This document shows, piece after piece, positions 22,672-32,792 of a stretch of DNA of 64,000 nucleotides. A model generated the notes under the pieces. The model searched no databases and was not told the origin of the DNA. It saw only the letters and a program-made list of their open reading frames with translations. Numbering within the stretch: the first letter of the stretch is position 1; each line of letters opens with the position of its first letter. This DNA is from Paraphaeosphaeria minitans (Eukaryota > Ascomycota > Dothideomycetes > Pleosporales > Didymosphaeriaceae), in assembly GCA_015832175.1 (NCBI GenBank), contig WJXW01000004.1, positions 3,472,001 through 3,536,000 of the forward strand. Direction: 5' to 3'. The translations under genes and the position numbers were made by a program.

Positions 22672-23713
22672 TCAGTGCGAAGACGAAGCAAGGAGGCGGC
22701 CCAGACTCCCATTGGCGGGCGACATGGATGCGATGGGCGTCTTTGCGTACATGATCTCGCCTTCGATGGTGCTCGCCGACGTCGCGGTTTCGGCGTGCGA
22801 CTTGAGGGAGTACTGGCGGGGACTGGAGGGCGCGGTGCTCGCGTAGGTGAGCGGGGTCACGAGGTCAATCGACTTGTGCGTGTACGACGAGCTGCTTGGG
22901 TTTGTCCGGGGTGGGAGGGGCCGTGTCGATGGGGTATAGGGCATCGAGTAGCTTATCGAGGAAGCAGGCGTGTGGGATAATGAAGGCTCGGCGCTGAAGT
23001 TGACGTGCGAAGTGGAGGCGCGGGAGTAGTGGGGTCGGCGGGGGCGGACGGTAGCGGCGGCGTCGGAGTAGGTGGTGAGTTGGCAGTGTCGCAGGTATCG
23101 CGAGGCGTCGGAGTGCTGGGTGGGCTTCTCGTCGGCCGAGGCGGCGTTATCGTCCGAAGACAGGTCGGAGAAAGCACATGATGAACGGTTGGAGCGAAGT
23201 TGGGTGGGTGAGCGGGGCGGCACAATGTCGCGGAAGTGAAGATCGTCAAAGGAAAAGTTGGCGAGTTGCGAGAAAGGCGTCAAGGGCGGGGACTGGTCCG
23301 GGGCGAAGATGAAGTGCTTCTCGGTGTCCTTGTTGCGGCAGCTAGCATGGGTCAGTGCGAGACAGGTAGGTGTGTTGAACAAGTTGGCGTACCTCTCGGA
23401 GCAATAGAGCACGGCGTTGCAAGGTACAATGATTTGCTTTTCGCAGGTAGTACTGGCAGTGGTCAGCCACGGGGCGCGAGGGTGACAATGGGGAGGAAGG
23501 GTACCAGAACTGCAAGAAGCTCGTGGCCATGAGATCCTCGTCTCCAGTGTCCTCGTCGGTGTGGTGCAAGGGTGCAGCTTTCTTGCTCGCGGGGTGGGAA
23601 TGGGAGCGCTTGGACAAGGGCGCAGGCTTGGATGGCCGTGCGTGAGGCGGCAGGGGCCTTTTAGTATGAGAGGGTTGACGGGTGTGGGTGTGGGTGTGGG
23701 TGTGGGTGGCCAT
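22672..23713 (-). CDS. Ecl1-type life-span regulatory factor family protein
   Basis: Three exons on the minus strand: 23713-23505, 23452-23393 and 23341-22672, with introns of 52 and 51 nt. Both joins restore codons and give 312 aa. The spliced core, residues about 67-95, reads FLQFCTTCEKQIIVP then LYCSESCRNKD, the CxxC...CxxxC signature of the fungal life-span regulatory factor (Ecl1) domain. In fission yeast, Ecl1-family proteins extend chronological life span and respond to nutrient and metal limitation; the role here is inferred from the domain. The N-terminus begins MATHTHTHTHT, encoded by a GTGTGG repeat (23679-23711). The C-terminal two-thirds is Ser/Thr/Pro-rich and probably disordered. 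A perfect minisatellite lies about 180 bp upstream of the start. Confidence 0.87.
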
Positions 23714-23891
23714 TGGAAGGTGGAAAGACGGTGAGGTTTTAATGCCTCTGCTGGTGACGCTGAACAGACACGCACGGTGCGCCGTGAGATGGAAGACGGG
23801 GGCACTGGGCAGACAACCGAGCCTAGGTCAAGTTGAGCAGCGGATGGGCGGTGACACAGGCGTAGCAGCAGATGTGACGAGGTTGAGGGCT

Positions 23892-24172
23892 TTGTTTGAG
23901 CGTCAAGCGTCTTATCGTATCGCGCCTTTGCTTGAGCGTCAAGCGTCTTGTCGTATCGCGCCTTTGCTTGAGCGTCAAGCGTCTTGTCGTATCGCGCCTT
24001 TGCTTGAGCGTCAAGCGTCTTGTCGTATCGCGCCTTTGCTTGAGCGTCAAGCGTCTTGTCGTATCGCGCCTTTGCTTGAGCGTCAAGCGTCTTGTCGTAT
24101 CGCGCCTTTGCTTGAGCGTCAAGCGTCTTGTCGTATCGCGCCTTTGCTTGAGCGTCAAGCGTCTTATCGTAG
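23892..24172. repeat. Perfect 36-bp minisatellite, eight copies
   Basis: Eight head-to-tail units containing GAGCGTCAAGCGTCTTGTCG followed by TATCGCGCCTTTGCTT. The six internal units are identical; the first and last carry CTTATCG instead of CTTGTCG. Within the unit, GAGCGTCAAGCGTC is itself a partial internal duplication of GCGTC. Near-perfect identity implies recent expansion or homogenisation. Confidence 0.95.
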
Positions 24173-24464
24173 GTATCGCGCTATCTATTTGCAAGCGAAA
24201 AGAGGGTTAGCCAGGAACGAACGGTGCGACGGGGGAGCAAGAGAGGAAAGCAGCGGGTGAGATGAGATGGCAGATGCGTCATGCAGATGGGACACAGGAA
24301 CGGAAAAGGACTCACGGGGGCGGCGATAAGAGTGCGACTCGAGACGCTGGGGCTAATTGCCGTGTCTATGAGCAAACGGGCCGAGCGTGGAATTGATCTG
24401 GAACGCTGCAGCAGCGGAAGAGCACAGATGGGCTTGCCAGGGATGCGGAGCGATAAGCCGAGTC

Positions 24465-24545
24465 GATAGCAAAGGAGAGCCGAGTCGAGCCGAGTCGATA
24501 GCAAAGGCGAGCCGAGTCGATAGCAAAGGAGAGCCGAGCCTTGCC
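24465..24545. repeat. Short tandem repeat on GAGCCGAGTCGATAGCAAAG
   Basis: Three to four partial copies of GCCGAGTCGATAGCAAAGG with a GAGAGCCGAG linker; copies are interleaved and slightly unequal in length. Confidence 0.8.
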
Positions 24546-24583
24546 AGCGGGCGTTCGGCAAGCGGCGGCTGATGAAGCGAGTG

Positions 24584-24700
24584 TACCTATCTGGAGAGTA
24601 CAAGCATGGCCACTATCTGGAGAGTACAAGCATGGCTACCTATCTGGAGAGTTGGAGAGTACAAGGATGGCTGCCTATCTGGAGAGTTGGAGAGTAGACG
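24584..24700. repeat. Tandem repeat on CTATCTGGAGAGTACAAGCA
   Basis: Four to five unequal copies of TATCTGGAGAGTACAAGCAT; later copies contain an internal duplication (GAGAGTTGGAGAGTA). Confidence 0.85.
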
Positions 24701-25147
24701 GCTGGAGACGCCGGGCAGAGCGAGTTTTATTATAGCCAGCAGCGCCGATGGTTCAATATCGCGAATCCAAATCACCCCTCCATGGTCATCAAGCACACCA
24801 TCGATGAGGAGCCTCCGTCTCACTATACACCCACCTACCCCACCCCATGGGCCCATCCATACCCACCCCGACAAGTTCTGGCTCAGGGTCGCTAGATAGG
24901 TAGCCACCTACCAAGGTAGTGTCGTCGGGTTCCAGTTTTGCCTAGCCCGAAAACATCTTTCTTAGTCACCGCCCAATCGCAGATCCCACTCGGTGCTTCC
25001 GACGCTTCCTTTGTTGCCGCCCGCAACAGAAAGATGTGAAAACCCTCAACATGAAAAGATTCTGGCCAACCCAAAAGTCTCACCAGAGGGACAAGTAATC
25101 GCAATCGAACCTGCCACGTCATGGTCCACTGCCTGACCGCCTCGCAG

Positions 25148-26574
25148 TCAGCATGCGAACGGATCCAGACCTGTGTGCGCTCTCGTTATTCGCCAGATCT
25201 GAATCGCCGTTGACGTTGGGTAGAAAGGTCCATCCTGGAGCGACTCAGCCTGTGCTGCAAAGTCCATTTGCTGGAGCCTGAAGCGGTTCCGTCCTACCCC
25301 ACAGTAATCAGCAACAGCTCATCAGACGTTGCAAGAATGATGTATTGGTGGGGAGACCCACTACACGCCTTCAAGAAGGTCTCGAACGTCTTCTCGTTGC
25401 GTATCGTCGCAGCAACTAGAACTTGCAGAGCCGCGTTCAGGTCGAAAAAATCTCTCATCGACGAAACCAGAGCCGGAATGCTGGTCGAGTCGTATGTCTG
25501 CGGTGCATCCTTGGTTCAGTACGGTTGGACGCTGTCAAGCGCCAAGGGGACTCTTACCACATCAGCCCCTAGCAGCACTTCTGGTACGTCCATCCCGTAG
25601 TCTTCCGAAAATGTACTGCCATGGAGAGGCCGTCCCCATCTGAGAGCAGCCGTCTTTACTGTCGTCCGCGACGAGTCCACCTCGTTGAGGAAGACGTTGG
25701 TCTTGATGGCGTCCACAACCGCTTCGTCACCGTCGGTCGAAACGACACCGGATGCATCGAGATGCTTCGCGCATAGTATCGACAGCATGCCTGTACCGGC
25801 TCCAAGTTCAAACACTCTTTTCTCGCGGATCATCCGACTTCCGTCTTCAGAGGACAGAAACTGCCCGAGGAGCAATGCTGCTTCCCAAGTACGCAGACCG
25901 GTCGTTCCCGATGACGAAATGACAGAGCGGGACTCGAGCAGCGTCACCGAGTTGTCATCGAAATTGTTATTGTCTGTTCTACGGCGCGGGAAAGCGTAAG
26001 TCACGTATGCTTTCTGCTGCGCAGAGTCGGTCTCGGACAAGAGGTTTGATCCGAGGATAGAAGTGAGCGACTCCATGAGATCATCGGAGATTGCCTAATG
26101 TAGGAGAAGATGCACGGGTCAGTGATGTGCGCCGTGAATGAGGCTGATGTCGAAGCATGGTGGCAGAACAAAACACGGCCCGGCCAAAGGACATCCCCTC
26201 ACTGACTGAGGCCCGATGCTCTGGCTTGGCAATCTCGTTGGCAGCGAGAAGGCCGCAAGTGCTATTCGGAGCTTGGGATGGGACAATGTGGCCTTGCAAA
26301 GTGAAGAAATAATAGAGATTCGTACATCCTCTTCGGGGTCGTCGATTGCTTTCTCAAGCTTCGACACCAAGACTTTTAGCACTCTGAGACGATATCGGTC
26401 TGGAGGGAGAGTCGAGTTCGCCTCTGCATCGAAAAGATGGCTGAACATCCAGGACTGCACTTCTGGATCCTTGAGAATGCGGCCTTCAAGCCATCGCAGC
26501 TGTGTGGGGTCGACCAGCTGGAAGTATTGGCGGTGGAAGGTCGCTAACCTCGTCCACGTATCTTGCTCGACCAT
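25148..26574 (-). CDS. EFM3: eEF2-lysine methyltransferase (EFM3/FAM86 family)
   Basis: Four exons on the minus strand: 26574-26326, 26094-25558, 25497-25362 and 25293-25148. Introns are 231, 60 and 68 nt. All joins keep frame and give 355 aa, matching yeast Efm3 and human EEF2KMT (330-340 aa). The N-terminal FAM86 domain (QLRWLEGRILKDPEVQSWMF) is followed by a seven-beta-strand methyltransferase: motif I VFELGAGTGMLSILCA near residue 177, LLGADV (the acidic motif of this family) just before intron 2, and FYPTSTAIQIWRIT at the end. It should transfer methyl groups from SAM to a conserved lysine of elongation factor 2. The first intron is unusually long for this window. It is divergent from eS24, a co-location that also links it to translation, perhaps by chance. 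Confidence 0.92.
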
Positions 26575-27044
26575 GGTAATTCTAGCACAGAATGTTATGA
26601 AGCTCTCTGCATTCGAAAAGCTCTCGCAACCGTGAAGCTGAATGCTTGCGTGGGGTGATGGGGCCCACACCGGACCTCTCCAGACTAGTGCAGTGAACGC
26701 GCGCAGGTAACACACCTTCTGGCCGACTGAAGTAAATCTTCTACCTGCTGCTCAAATGCTCGCGATAGTTGGGGTGGCAGGCCTCACTTCGATGGGGAGG
26801 GCTGCAGGTGCGCTTACCTAATTGAGCGCCCCGCTGTGTCTTGGCACCTCTCGCTAAGCGAGCACTCAAGGTCAATTTTGATCAACCACACGGCCGAACT
26901 TCTCAGCTCGACGACGCCAACTAACCCATCCACCGACACAGAGCAGGATCGATTTCCGTTCAGTACGTCTCGCACCAACTCGACGCGCCATCTTCGAGAG
27001 GACACCCCCTAACAGCGCGTAGTTCGGCACAGCTCGTCCTCAAC
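26575..27044. promoter_or_regulatory. Divergent promoter between EFM3 and RPS24
   Basis: A 470-bp non-coding gap between two start codons pointing away from each other. I see no clear TATA box and no obvious motif beyond short CT-rich runs. Confidence 0.5.
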
Positions 27045-27588
27045 ATGGCTGATTCCCAGGTTACTCTGCGCACGCGCAAGTTCATCCGCAACCCCCTCCT
27101 CGGCCGCCGCCAGATGGTTGTGTAAGTGCACACCACGATCGCAACACGGGTATGCAGAAGGAAGGTCTAATGACATGCAGCGATGTCCTCCACCCCAACC
27201 GCCCCAACGTCTCCAAGGACGAACTCCGTGGCAAGCTCGGTGAGCTCTACAAGGCCAAGAAGGAGGATGTCTCCGTCTTCGGCTTCAAGACACACTTTGG
27301 TGGCGGCAAGAGCACCGGCTTCGCTCTCATCTACGACAGCAACGAGGCCATGAAGAAGTTCGAGCCCCACTACAGGCTGGTCCGGTACGGCATGGCCTCC
27401 AAGATCGAGAAGGCCTCCAGGCAGCAGCGTACGTCGCCCCCGCACACAATCACGGCTCGAATACATCTGTCGGACAGAGGATGCTCGGGACACATGCTAA
27501 CGCACACACAGGCAAGCAGCGCAAGAACAGGGGCAAGGAGTTCCGGGGTACGGCCAAGACCAAGGGTGGGGACAAGAAGAAGAAATAA
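27045..27588 (+). CDS. RPS24: 40S ribosomal protein eS24
   Basis: Three exons: 27045-27121, 27181-27428 and 27512-27588, giving 133 aa, the usual eS24 length. Introns are 59 and 83 nt, the second with a GCTAAC branch site. Introns early in the gene are typical of ribosomal protein genes. Diagnostic segments are [59 protein letters not shown] and a basic tail ending in KKKK. It is a structural component of the small subunit, involved in pre-rRNA processing. Confidence 0.98.
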
Positions 27589-28219
27589 GCGACTGCGCTA
27601 TGATGGTCGGGACGGAGTCGGGTCTCTGGTTCGGGTGGTTCACCGTGGACATGACGGAGTTGCAGTGGGCATTATCATCGTGTACAGTTACGAGAAATGC
27701 CTGAAAAACTCTTGCCAGTACTGGGCCGGCAAGATGGGACGGCGTTTGAGATCTCATGTCATCAGCTAACCGTCAAATGCATATCATGGACCTTTCCATG
27801 TCTTGAATATGACCGTTCCTCACCGTGCGCGAGATGATGTGCGATCGGATGACGACTGGTGATTCAGTTCGTCGCTCGTCCGCGGTTTGGCATTGTGCCA
27901 AATCCACCTACCACGTACTGTGAGAGGGCTCATGGCTTTTATTCGATTAGCACAACCCCCGTTCAATCGCATCCCCACTCCAAGTGTACGAACCAGCGAC
28001 AGCCACCCTCACGACTCCACCATCTGGACACGCAGCACGATTCACTCCCTTGCCGCTAACCCACATACCCATGCCACCCACCACCATCCAAGTCCCTACG
28101 CAACAGCCACCACCATCCAAGTCTCTACGCAACAGCCACCATCTGCCCCCTCCCGTCTGCGCCGCCACCACGCCATGCGCCTTGCTTGCGAGGCCGCACC
28201 TATTCCCACGCCCTCACTT

Positions 28220-28251
<32 letters not shown>

Positions 28252-28451
28252 CCATCGACAACAACAACACCATCAACAACAACAACATCAGCTGGAAAGG
28301 AATGGTATTGTACAGATTGTCGTTTAGGGGTATATATATATATCTACGTACAGTTGGAGAGTCCAATAGATGTGCGCCTGCGCGCTGGAATCATGGTACA
28401 GGGAGGCTAGACAGCCGCGATCCAACGAGCGCGCACGAAGCGATTAAGAGC
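27589..28451. other. Convergent spacer with CAA and TA microsatellites
   Basis: No gene. It contains a near-duplicate of about 30 bp around 28080-28140 (CACCACCATCCAAGTC), a CAACAACAA tract at 28215-28290 and a short TA run at 28330-28343. It separates the 3' ends of RPS24 and SWC2. Confidence 0.6.
28215..28290. repeat. CAA/CAT microsatellite
   Basis: An imperfect run of CAACAACAACAT units, interrupted by CATCGACAA. Confidence 0.9.
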
Positions 28452-30575
28452 CTACGCAGCCGTGGCATGCTCTTCCGTCTTCACAGCCGCCGGTGGCGCC
28501 GCCGCCGCTTCGCTCCCCTCGACGGCATCACCACCCTCCACCGGCCTCGACTCAACCACGCCCATGCCCACGCCCACGCCCACGCCCACACCCACACCCT
28601 GCACAGCACCACCCTCCCCCCTGTTCTTCCTCTCCATCTCCAGAAACCTCCCCGGCACCCCCGCCGCCGGCGCCATGCCCAGAAACCCCTTGCCCCGACT
28701 CTCCATCGGCTTCGCCCGCCCCCCAACATAGCACCCCAGCTCGCCACACCACACGAACCCGCCCCCAACCACCCCCCTCAGCACCCCGAACGCGCGGCTA
28801 TCCCGGTACGCGATCCCCGTCTCAGGATCGCGGTACCGCGCCTCCTTGTTGCTCACCGCGCAGAGCTCCTTCTTCGGCTTCGCCAGCGCCTCCTTTTCCT
28901 TCTTCGTCTTGGGCGCGTTGAGCATGGCCGTGACAAAGGACGTGGCATCGGGCACGGACCAGGCGAAAAGCGCGGTGGAGAGCTGGACGAGGGCGGCGCG
29001 GTCTTTTTCTTTGAGGAGGGAGGCCGTGGTGCGGGCGCGGGTTGGGGCGGCGGTGGCGTCGAGGTTGGGGAAGGACGAGAGGAGGAGGAGGTTGCGGAGA
29101 GCGCGGCGGATGAGCTTGCGCCGTGGGGGTGGGGGTGGGATTTGCGGAGGAGGGGGTGGTTTTTGGAATGGCGCGTGGAGGTGCTGGGGTGACATGGTCG
29201 TCGGTGGTGGTGGTTGTTCTTGTGCGAAGAGTGAGGGGGTGAAGGAGAGGTTAGAGAGGTTCGAGTGCGATGCCGAGAGGAAGGGATTAGGTGGGAGGTC
29301 TGGCTGTGAGGGTTGTGAGGTATGTTGTTGGCTGGGCTGCGTATATTGGTCCATGCCGAAAAGGAAGGAGTCTGAAGGGGACCGGGGAGCAAACATGACG
29401 TTGTTCGCGAATGGGAGTCCCTGCGATACTGTAACATGCTGGATGGGTGGTTGTGAGGCTGGTATCGATGCAGACGGCGAGTCTATACTCAGCGGCAGCG
29501 ACGTCGCCATGGTATGAGCATCCTGATTCTGCGGCTGATCAACGGACATGGGTGTCGGCTGATCAGGTTGAACGACGAATGCAGTGTTCTCGGTGGATGT
29601 CGCTGCCGTCATCTCTTTATTGAGTTTCTCCTCCAGTTCTTCAAGGTTGGGAGCATTCTTTCCCGTGTATTTGACTTTGTCGTCAACCCATATAGCGGGC
29701 CCACTGTAGAAGCGGATGAAGGGCCCATCGATTTGCCTGTTCTTCAGGGCGTCGATCTTGGCCTGCCTTTCGGTGGCTCTCTGCTCCTCAGCCTCCTCCC
29801 AGCGATGGAGCGTCTTCTTGTTGATCCGCTCCACCCGAGCAGCCTCGGCTAGACGTTCGGCCTGGGTCAGAGGCTTCGGTTCGTCCTTCGCCTTGCGCGC
29901 CTCGGCTGCCTTCATCATGGCCAGCGTCTCGTCGCGGCGCTGGTCCTTCTCCTTCAGTTTTGCCAGCGTGTGCTCCTTGTTTGCCATTGTCTGCTTCCTC
30001 GACGATGTGCGGATGGGTCCATCTTCGTCGGTGGGAATCCACGATGCCCGTTCCGACTTTTTCTTGGGTCGCGGCGGGCCATCGGGTGGGGACTGGGTCG
30101 CAGTAGTCGGGACGTCAAGCTTGACACGCTTGCGGGAGGAGGCCGTGGCCAGACGTGCGGCGAACGGGTTCGTGGCTGTCTTGCGCTTCTTGGTGCGCTC
30201 TTGACGCTCTGCCCTGCGGAGCTCCTTCTCGCCCGCGTCCTCATCGTCGCCTGCATCTTCGTCGTCGGACGACGACGAGTCCAAGTTGTAGTCTTCCTGG
30301 TCGTTGGCATCGTCGCCCACGAACTCCTCCTCGTTGGCCACCTCTTCCCACTCCTCTCCCCACTCGTCCTTTCCGGCGGCGGCCGTGGCCAAGAGCGTGG
30401 ACATGCGGTTGCCCGCGTTTGATCTCCGCGCGCGCGAAACGACCATGAGGTCGGCGGGCGCCTCGGGCTCGCTGTCGCCGTCGCCCTCTGACGTCGACAG
30501 CCCGGCATCGTGGTTGTCAACCGACGCGTCGTCCATGCCAATGTCCGGGCGCTCCTCTTCCGGGCCTGTCGACAT
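28452..30575 (-). CDS. SWC2: SWR1 complex subunit SWC2 / YL1
   Basis: Intronless, 707 aa from the ATG at 30575. Residues about 45-330 match the YL1 nuclear domain: RRSNAGNRMSTLLA, the acidic EEWEEVANEEEFV block, a DSSSSDDEDAGDDEDAGEKE run, then basic NPFAARLATASSRKRVKL and the KTLHRWEEAEEQR region. A proline-rich linker with PPPPPQIPPPPP follows. Near residues 555-620 is the YL1 C-terminal domain (CAVSNKEARYRDPETGIAYR, then GVVGGGFVWCGELGCYVGG). SWC2 is the main histone H2A.Z-binding subunit of SWR1, helping exchange H2A.Z into nucleosomes. The C-terminal 80 residues are Gly/Val/Ala-rich, encoded by a CCCACG repeat (28560-28600), and probably disordered. Confidence 0.93.
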   Translation of the reverse strand: MSTGPEEERPDIGMDDASVDNHDAGLSTSEGDGDSEPEAPADLMVVSRARRSNAGNRMSTLLATAAAGKDEWGEEWEEVANEEEFVGDDANDQEDYNLDSSSSDDEDAGDDEDAGEKELRRAERQERTKKRKTATNPFAARLATASSRKRVKLDVPTTATQSPPDGPPRPKKKSERASWIPTDEDGPIRTSSRKQTMANKEHTLAKLKEKDQRRDETLAMMKAAEARKAKDEPKPLTQAERLAEAARVERINKKTLHRWEEAEEQRATERQAKIDALKNRQIDGPFIRFYSGPAIWVDDKVKYTGKNAPNLEELEEKLNKEMTAATSTENTAFVVQPDQPTPMSVDQPQNQDAHTMATSLPLSIDSPSASIPASQPPIQHVTVSQGLPFANNVMFAPRSPSDSFLFGMDQYTQPSQQHTSQPSQPDLPPNPFLSASHSNLSNLSFTPSLFAQEQPPPPTTMSPQHLHAPFQKPPPPPQIPPPPPRRKLIRRALRNLLLLSSFPNLDATAAPTRARTTASLLKEKDRAALVQLSTALFAWSVPDATSFVTAMLNAPKTKKEKEALAKPKKELCAVSNKEARYRDPETGIAYRDSRAFGVLRGVVGGGFVWCGELGCYVGGRAKPMESRGKGFLGMAPAAGVPGRFLEMERKNRGEGGAVQGVGVGVGVGVGMGVVESRPVEGGDAVEGSEAAAAPPAAVKTEEHATAA

Positions 30576-31054
30576 GATGGGCGTGCGGGGACGAGGATGC
30601 GCAGCCGCGGAGAGTGTGACGGAAGGCGCACGCGCCTCGTGAGGCGAGGCGAGTGTGAGTGAAGGTTTAGCGCGCTTCTGTGGACAAGGGCTGCGGGAAA
30701 GCTTCGAGAAGGACCATGTGGAAGGCTCCGTTCATGCCTACTGTGTATGGGTTTGTGTTGGTGCAAGGGGCGCACAGTGGGCGGCACAGGCAACTCGAAC
30801 GGCGGTCGTCTTCATGCGCGGGGCTTCGCGGGTTTCAAGGCACCGTGTTTGCGGGCAGTGGGATGCTCAGTGCAGTGGATTTGATGCACAGTGATCAAGG
30901 TGACCACTGACCATCATGTCGAAGCCATACTGTGTAGTCTAATGATCTGCCGGAATCCCAACGCGGCCTGGCGTTGCTATTCTTGCCAAGGCTGCTGAAA
31001 CGGTAGCGCGCCCAGGCTTTCTATCTGACACTGTTGGAGGAAACATAGCGTCCG

Positions 31055-31425
31055 CACTCTCTACAGGATCGGAAGGATGACTGATTCTCTTTGCAGGGTT
31101 AGAATCAGGACGACCGCTTCTCTCTACATAATCAGGAACAGGACTCTACAGGGTCAGAAACAGGACTTCTCCCTGCATGTTCAAAACAGGTCGACTGCTT
31201 CTCTCTACAGGATCGGAAGGATGATTGCTTCTTTCCGCAGGGTTAGAAACAGGACGACTGCTTCTCTCTGCAGGGTTAGAAATCTTCTCTCTGCAGGGTT
31301 AGAAATCTTCTCTCTACAGGACTAGAAGGATGACTGCTCTTCTCTACAGGATCGGAAGGATGACTGCTTCGCTCTACAGGGTCAGAAACAGGCCTCTCTC
31401 TCTACAGGACCAGGAACAGGATGCC
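31055..31425. repeat. Degenerate minisatellite on CTTCTCTCTACAGG
   Basis: About eleven units of 25-35 bp share CTTCTCTCTACAGGATCGGA or CTTCTCTCTGCAGGGTTAGA, plus AGGATGACTG or ACAGGACGACTG. Each unit has a pyrimidine tract followed by CAG or TGCAG, the form of an intron acceptor. Confidence 0.88.
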
Positions 31426-31554
31426 TATGGCGACGTCTTCTACGAGCCACGTTGGTGAGGCGTGTTGCTGTATACGTCCACCATCACACGGCATCATAGC
31501 AGATGCCACATGTACCGTGGCGGTGACTGTGGTTTCGGCTTACACTGCTGGTTC

Positions 31555-31710
31555 GTGTTTGTGATAGTGTCGTTTGTGATGCTGTCGTTTGGAATGCTGT
31601 CGGTGATGCTGTCGGTGATGCTGTCCGTGATGCTGTCCATGATGCTGTCCGTGATGCTGTCGTTTGTGATGCTGTCCGTCATGCTGTCCGTCATGCTGTC
31701 CGTCATGCCG
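31555..31710. repeat. 12-bp minisatellite on GTGATGCTGTCC
   Basis: About ten to twelve copies of GTGATGCTGTCC or GTGATGCTGTCG, some with GTTT insertions or GTCATGCTGTCC variants. It is in frame on both strands, which explains long repetitive frames there. Confidence 0.92.
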
Positions 31711-32792
31711 AGGGCTGAGCGCAAGGCTTCGTCTCCTTGACATGTTTCGCTGTTTGCCTCCAAGGCACCATAACCCCAATCCCTGGGAACAATGACATGT
31801 TACACACGTCTTCCAGAACCAGTCCGCCATGGGAGGTGCTGTCTGTGGCGGCTGCATCAGGCCTGAACGACGGAAACAGAGGCGACGGATGCCCACACGG
31901 CTCCCCCAGACGATTTCTGCTGCAGTATCCAGCGCCAGAAGCGAGCTGCTCAGTCCCAAGGCTTCGTACAATGAGGCCCAAGTGGCCAATAGCAGACATG
32001 GGCGGGGCTGGCCCACCTGAGACGCAGCGACGGTGTCGTTCGAAGCCGTTTCAAGTCGAAGCCGAGTCGACGGGAGCACCCTCTGCCCCTATTGCACTGC
32101 GCGTGCGATGGAGTCCGCTGGCAGCAAAGCAAAGCAGAGCAGACTCTCGGCCGCCCCGTCCAACGTCGAATGGCGCCAGCGGTCGCGTTGCCCGTCTCCC
32201 AATCTGTCCGTCTACTTGCGTGGGCGTTTGGAGTGTCGTGCCGTCCGTGTCCCCGAGCGGCCTAGCCAGCTGGAGCTGCACGCGAATACTTTACCTAGCA
32301 GTGCCTCACCACCTACTTACTACCTACCTACTACCTGCCCTCTTACACCCTCTCTGCGCTCCCCCCATCTCTCCCCGCCAGCCTCCGCCAGCCCCCGCCA
32401 GCCCCCTCGATGAACGAACGTGTCTAATCGCGCGTAATCTCCCCCATTTGCTTCCCTTCTCCAGGCTGCTCGCGGCTTGTTTATTGCTCCATCGTAATCA
32501 GGACTCCCGCCGGCGACGACCTGTGTCTCGTCACGCCTTGATTGCCATCGCCGCCTGCGTTGACCGCCAACGCTCCATTCACCTCGTCCGCAGGCCTGGA
32601 TTCTAGCCGTGTGCTCTTGTACGCTTCAGCTTCCCACCCTGGCCTGAGCCTGGTCTTCCTCTCAATAGTCCACTCGCCTCACATTCCTTTGGCCGGTTTC
32701 CAACCCACGTTTCTGCCGCTCCTCTACTCTTGCTACCTCGATATTACTTGTCTCGACACTGCACAAACCAAGGACAGGGTCTGTAATATCTA

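Larger units (their letters stand above)
23714..25147. other. Repeat-rich spacer upstream of the Ecl1-like gene
   Basis: No convincing gene. It holds the 36-bp array (23892-24172), a short repeat built on GCCGAGTCGATAGCAAAG (24465-24545) and a repeat built on TATCTGGAGAGTACAAG (24584-24700). Open frames through these arrays arise because the 36-bp unit is a multiple of three and lacks stops in several frames. Confidence 0.6.
30576..32792. other. Repeat-rich spacer and probable PUF leader
   Basis: No supported gene. It includes two minisatellites (31055-31425 and 31555-31710) and a pyrimidine-rich stretch (32290-32480) typical of promoter or leader. A 289-aa frame (31737-32606) has no domain, runs through CT-rich repeats and is treated as chance. 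Confidence 0.5.

Noticed and set aside
23682..24260. Protein of identical 12-residue repeats from the 36-bp array
   Set aside because: The array is open in several frames on both strands, so the frame carries no evidence of coding; it also overlaps the Ecl1-like exon 1 on the other strand. Kept only as a repeat finding.
31737..32606. 289-codon frame upstream of the PUF gene
   Set aside because: No domain, Pro/Arg/Ser-rich, runs through CT-rich leader sequence; better explained as 5' leader and promoter.
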